Program-made: the position numbers and the translations under genes
Shown here: positions 6,581 through 7,790 of the stretch, in pieces
Position numbering within the stretch: position 1 is the first letter of the stretch
How the letters are laid out: each line of letters starts with the position of its first letter
Assembly: GCA_020350085.1 (NCBI GenBank)
Contig: CP070706.1
Coordinates: 2,776,867 to 2,784,656, forward strand
Source of the DNA: Acidobacteriota bacterium
Lineage (GTDB): Bacteria > Acidobacteriota > Polarisedimenticolia > J045
Direction: 5' to 3'
Length of the DNA stretch: 7,790 nt
Notes under the pieces: generated by a model
Databases searched by the model: none
Told to the model about the DNA's origin: nothing
Seen by the model: the letters and a program-made list of their open reading frames with translations, nothing else

Positions 6581-6674
6581 CTGGCACTCACTCGTGGCGG
6601 CGCGTCTTCGCCGGAAGTGGTAACCTGCTCTCCCCGTGGGATGTCCTGTTACGGCTCATCCGGAGGGTATGAGG

Positions 6675-7013
6675 ATGAAGATCAGCGCGCGAGAGCTGGG
6701 GAAGATCCAGGTCCTGGATTGCGACGGACCGATGCGGACGGGTGATTCGGGCCCCTCGCTGAGGGAGATGGTCCACGAGTTGCTCGAGCAGGGGCATCGT
6801 AAGTTCCTGCTCAATATGGCCAAGGTCCCATGGCTCGACAGCGGCGGCATCGGAGAGGTCGTCGCCTCCGGGGTGAGTGTCCGCAAAGCAGAAGGTGAGC
6901 TCAAATTGCTGCTCAGCTCCCGTGCACGCGACATCTTCACGACGGCCCAACTGGCACAGGTTCTAGACATTCACGATAGCGAGGAGTCCGCCGTAGCGAG
7001 CTTCGTCATCTAG
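6675..7013 (+). CDS. STAS-domain anti-sigma factor antagonist-like protein
   Basis: A 112-residue single-domain cytoplasmic protein of the SpoIIAA/RsbV type. These proteins bind an anti-sigma factor or other switch kinase when unphosphorylated and are released by phosphorylation of a conserved serine. The fold is visible as an N-terminal strand region (KIQVLDCDGPM, 10-20), a helix (about 28-40), the strand KFLLNMAKV (43-51), the phosphosite loop WLDSGGIGE (53-61), and C-terminal LKLLLSS (77-82) and VLDIH (96-100). D55 and S56 align with the phosphorylated D-S pair of RsbV, with S56 the predicted site; the next residue is glycine where serine or threonine is common. The ATG at 6675 is preferred: GGAGG (6662-6666) lies 8 bases upstream, whereas the ATG at 6669 is too close to it and the GTG at 6636 lacks a site. 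No kinase, phosphatase or sigma gene is adjacent, so the partner is unknown. Confidence 0.85.
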   Translation: MKISARELGKIQVLDCDGPMRTGDSGPSLREMVHELLEQGHRKFLLNMAKVPWLDSGGIGEVVASGVSVRKAEGELKLLLSSRARDIFTTAQLAQVLDIHDSEESAVASFVI

Positions 7014-7033
7014 CCCATCTCGTCTGATCCAAC

Positions 7034-7790
7034 TCATGAAACGTCGAATCCGAGGCTCTTGACCGCGTGGCGCAGCCTCTCTGCGTCGAGGGCACGGCCA
7101 CGAACATAGGCGGCCCCGCCCACGAGATCGACTTCGACTTGATCCACACCCTCGCAACTGCTCAGCGCGCGCTCCACCGATTGCGCGCAGTGGCTGCAGG
7201 TCATTCCGGAGACCGGCAGTCGAAAGGCGTCTTGGGCCGTGTCCGCTTGCGGCCGGGCACTCGAACGGTAGGATCGCCAAAGCGCGAAAGTCAGTACACC
7301 CGACAGAGCCACGGCGAAGGCGAGTCGAAATGGCCCCAGATGACGGCCATGCAGTGACACAGCGCCCATCGCCGCGGATCTTCCGTCGAGAAGTAGGTCA
7401 AGCAACAATCCGGCACCGAGTGACGTCAGTGCCACCGTCGTCAGGTAGATCAGGGTCGTGCGACGACCGAGCACCCGCCAGAGAGTGGTGATCGTTGCTG
7501 CGTTCGTTGCCGGTCCGGTCATCAAGAAGACAAGTGCAGCACCTGGGGCAATGCCTTTGGTCATCAATGCTGCCGCCACCGGTACCGATCCGGTCGCGCA
7601 GACGTAAACCGGCACGCCGACGGCCATCATCACCACCATCGAAAGCAGACCGTGTCCCAGCCATGCGGAGAAGAAGTCCTCTGGAACGGACGCATCGATC
7701 GCTGCGGCAATCAGCAGGCCAAGCAGCAGGGATCGAACGATGTCCTGGGGAAGTTGGACGAAACCGTAGCTGAGTGCTTTCACGAGCCGG
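7034..7790 (-). CDS. Heavy-metal efflux permease fused to a C-terminal HMA domain (5' end outside the window)
   Basis: The 3' portion of a membrane permease of the DUF318/ArsP_1 type, like the SO_0444 family proposed to export copper or zinc. The frame is open through the right edge and the GTG at 7781-7783 reads as an internal valine (RLVKAL), so the N-terminal half is missing here. Counting from that codon, hydrophobic segments lie at about 16-30, 46-62, 80-98, 110-132 and 150-169. Family-typical motifs are VPVYVCATGSVPVAAAL (57-73), with C62 a candidate metal ligand within the membrane, and TGPATNAATI (89-98). After a polar linker (171-186), residues 187-249 form a ferredoxin-like heavy-metal-associated domain with GMTCSHC (193-199), where C196 and C199 should bind a soft metal such as Cu(I) or Zn. 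The gene converges on the STAS gene with 20 bases between stops and no clear terminator. Metal specificity is inferred from the family only. Confidence 0.87.
   Translation of the reverse strand, partial: RLVKALSYGFVQLPQDIVRSLLLGLLIAAAIDASVPEDFFSAWLGHGLLSMVVMMAVGVPVYVCATGSVPVAAALMTKGIAPGAALVFLMTGPATNAATITTLWRVLGRRTTLIYLTTVALTSLGAGLLLDLLLDGRSAAMGAVSLHGRHLGPFRLAFAVALSGVLTFALWRSYRSSARPQADTAQDAFRLPVSGMTCSHCAQSVERALSSCEGVDQVEVDLVGGAAYVRGRALDAERLRHAVKSLGFDVS

Noticed and set aside
6636..6674. Longer STAS protein starting at the GTG at 6636
   Set aside because: The GGAGG at 6662-6666 fits the ATG at 6675, and the added 13 residues precede the STAS domain without resembling any part of it.
7014..7033. 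Intrinsic terminator between the convergent STAS and permease genes
   Set aside because: The 20-base gap shows no stem-loop with a T-run on either strand.

Overview
The window is high-GC DNA from a Gram-negative bacterium. Two proteins have lipoprotein signal peptides, one of them a periplasmic-type multihaem cytochrome. No ribosomal RNA or other strong marker is present, so the phylum is a guess. The mix of a sulfatase-TPR lipoprotein, a stand-alone STAS regulator, a Thi4-type thiazole synthase and an EfpL-like elongation factor P suggests a soil or sediment lineage such as Acidobacteriota or Myxococcota, probably uncultured. No insertion sequence, CRISPR array, tRNA or phage gene was recognised, and every complete gene looks intact.

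Layout. Positions 1-33 hold the last codons of a possible upstream gene. About 450 bases without a convincing gene follow; they contain a small hairpin and a cluster of G-runs. Positions 484-1923 are a tight two-gene unit: a three-haem c554-type cytochrome lipoprotein, then a Thi4 thiazole synthase carrying histidine where the suicide enzymes carry the sulfur-donor cysteine. A 116-base spacer with a perfect 14-bp palindrome and a repeat of its half-site separates this from 2040-4643, which holds a sulfatase-fold lipoprotein with a TPR tail and an elongation factor P-family gene. That factor has the arginine-33 loop of EfpL (YeiP) rather than the lysine loop of classical EF-P. A HAD-family phosphatase lies on the minus strand (4666-5343), convergent with the EF-P gene and divergent from a cystathionine gamma-synthase-family gene (5444-6580). 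Next are a STAS anti-anti-sigma-type protein (6675-7013) and, convergent with it, the 3' part of a metal-efflux permease fused to a C-terminal heavy-metal-binding domain, which runs off the right edge.

How the genes fit together. Most look like unrelated housekeeping or accessory functions. The possible functional pair is cytochrome plus Thi4: the Thi4 start is probably translationally coupled to the cytochrome stop, and sulfide-using Thi4 enzymes depend on iron and reducing, low-oxygen conditions. One protein is exported and the other cytoplasmic, so any link would be physiological (redox or sulfur supply) rather than a direct complex. The strongest points for follow-up are the EfpL-like loop, the His-type Thi4 with its cytochrome partner, the threonine at the sulfatase active-site position, and the palindrome at 1987-2000.
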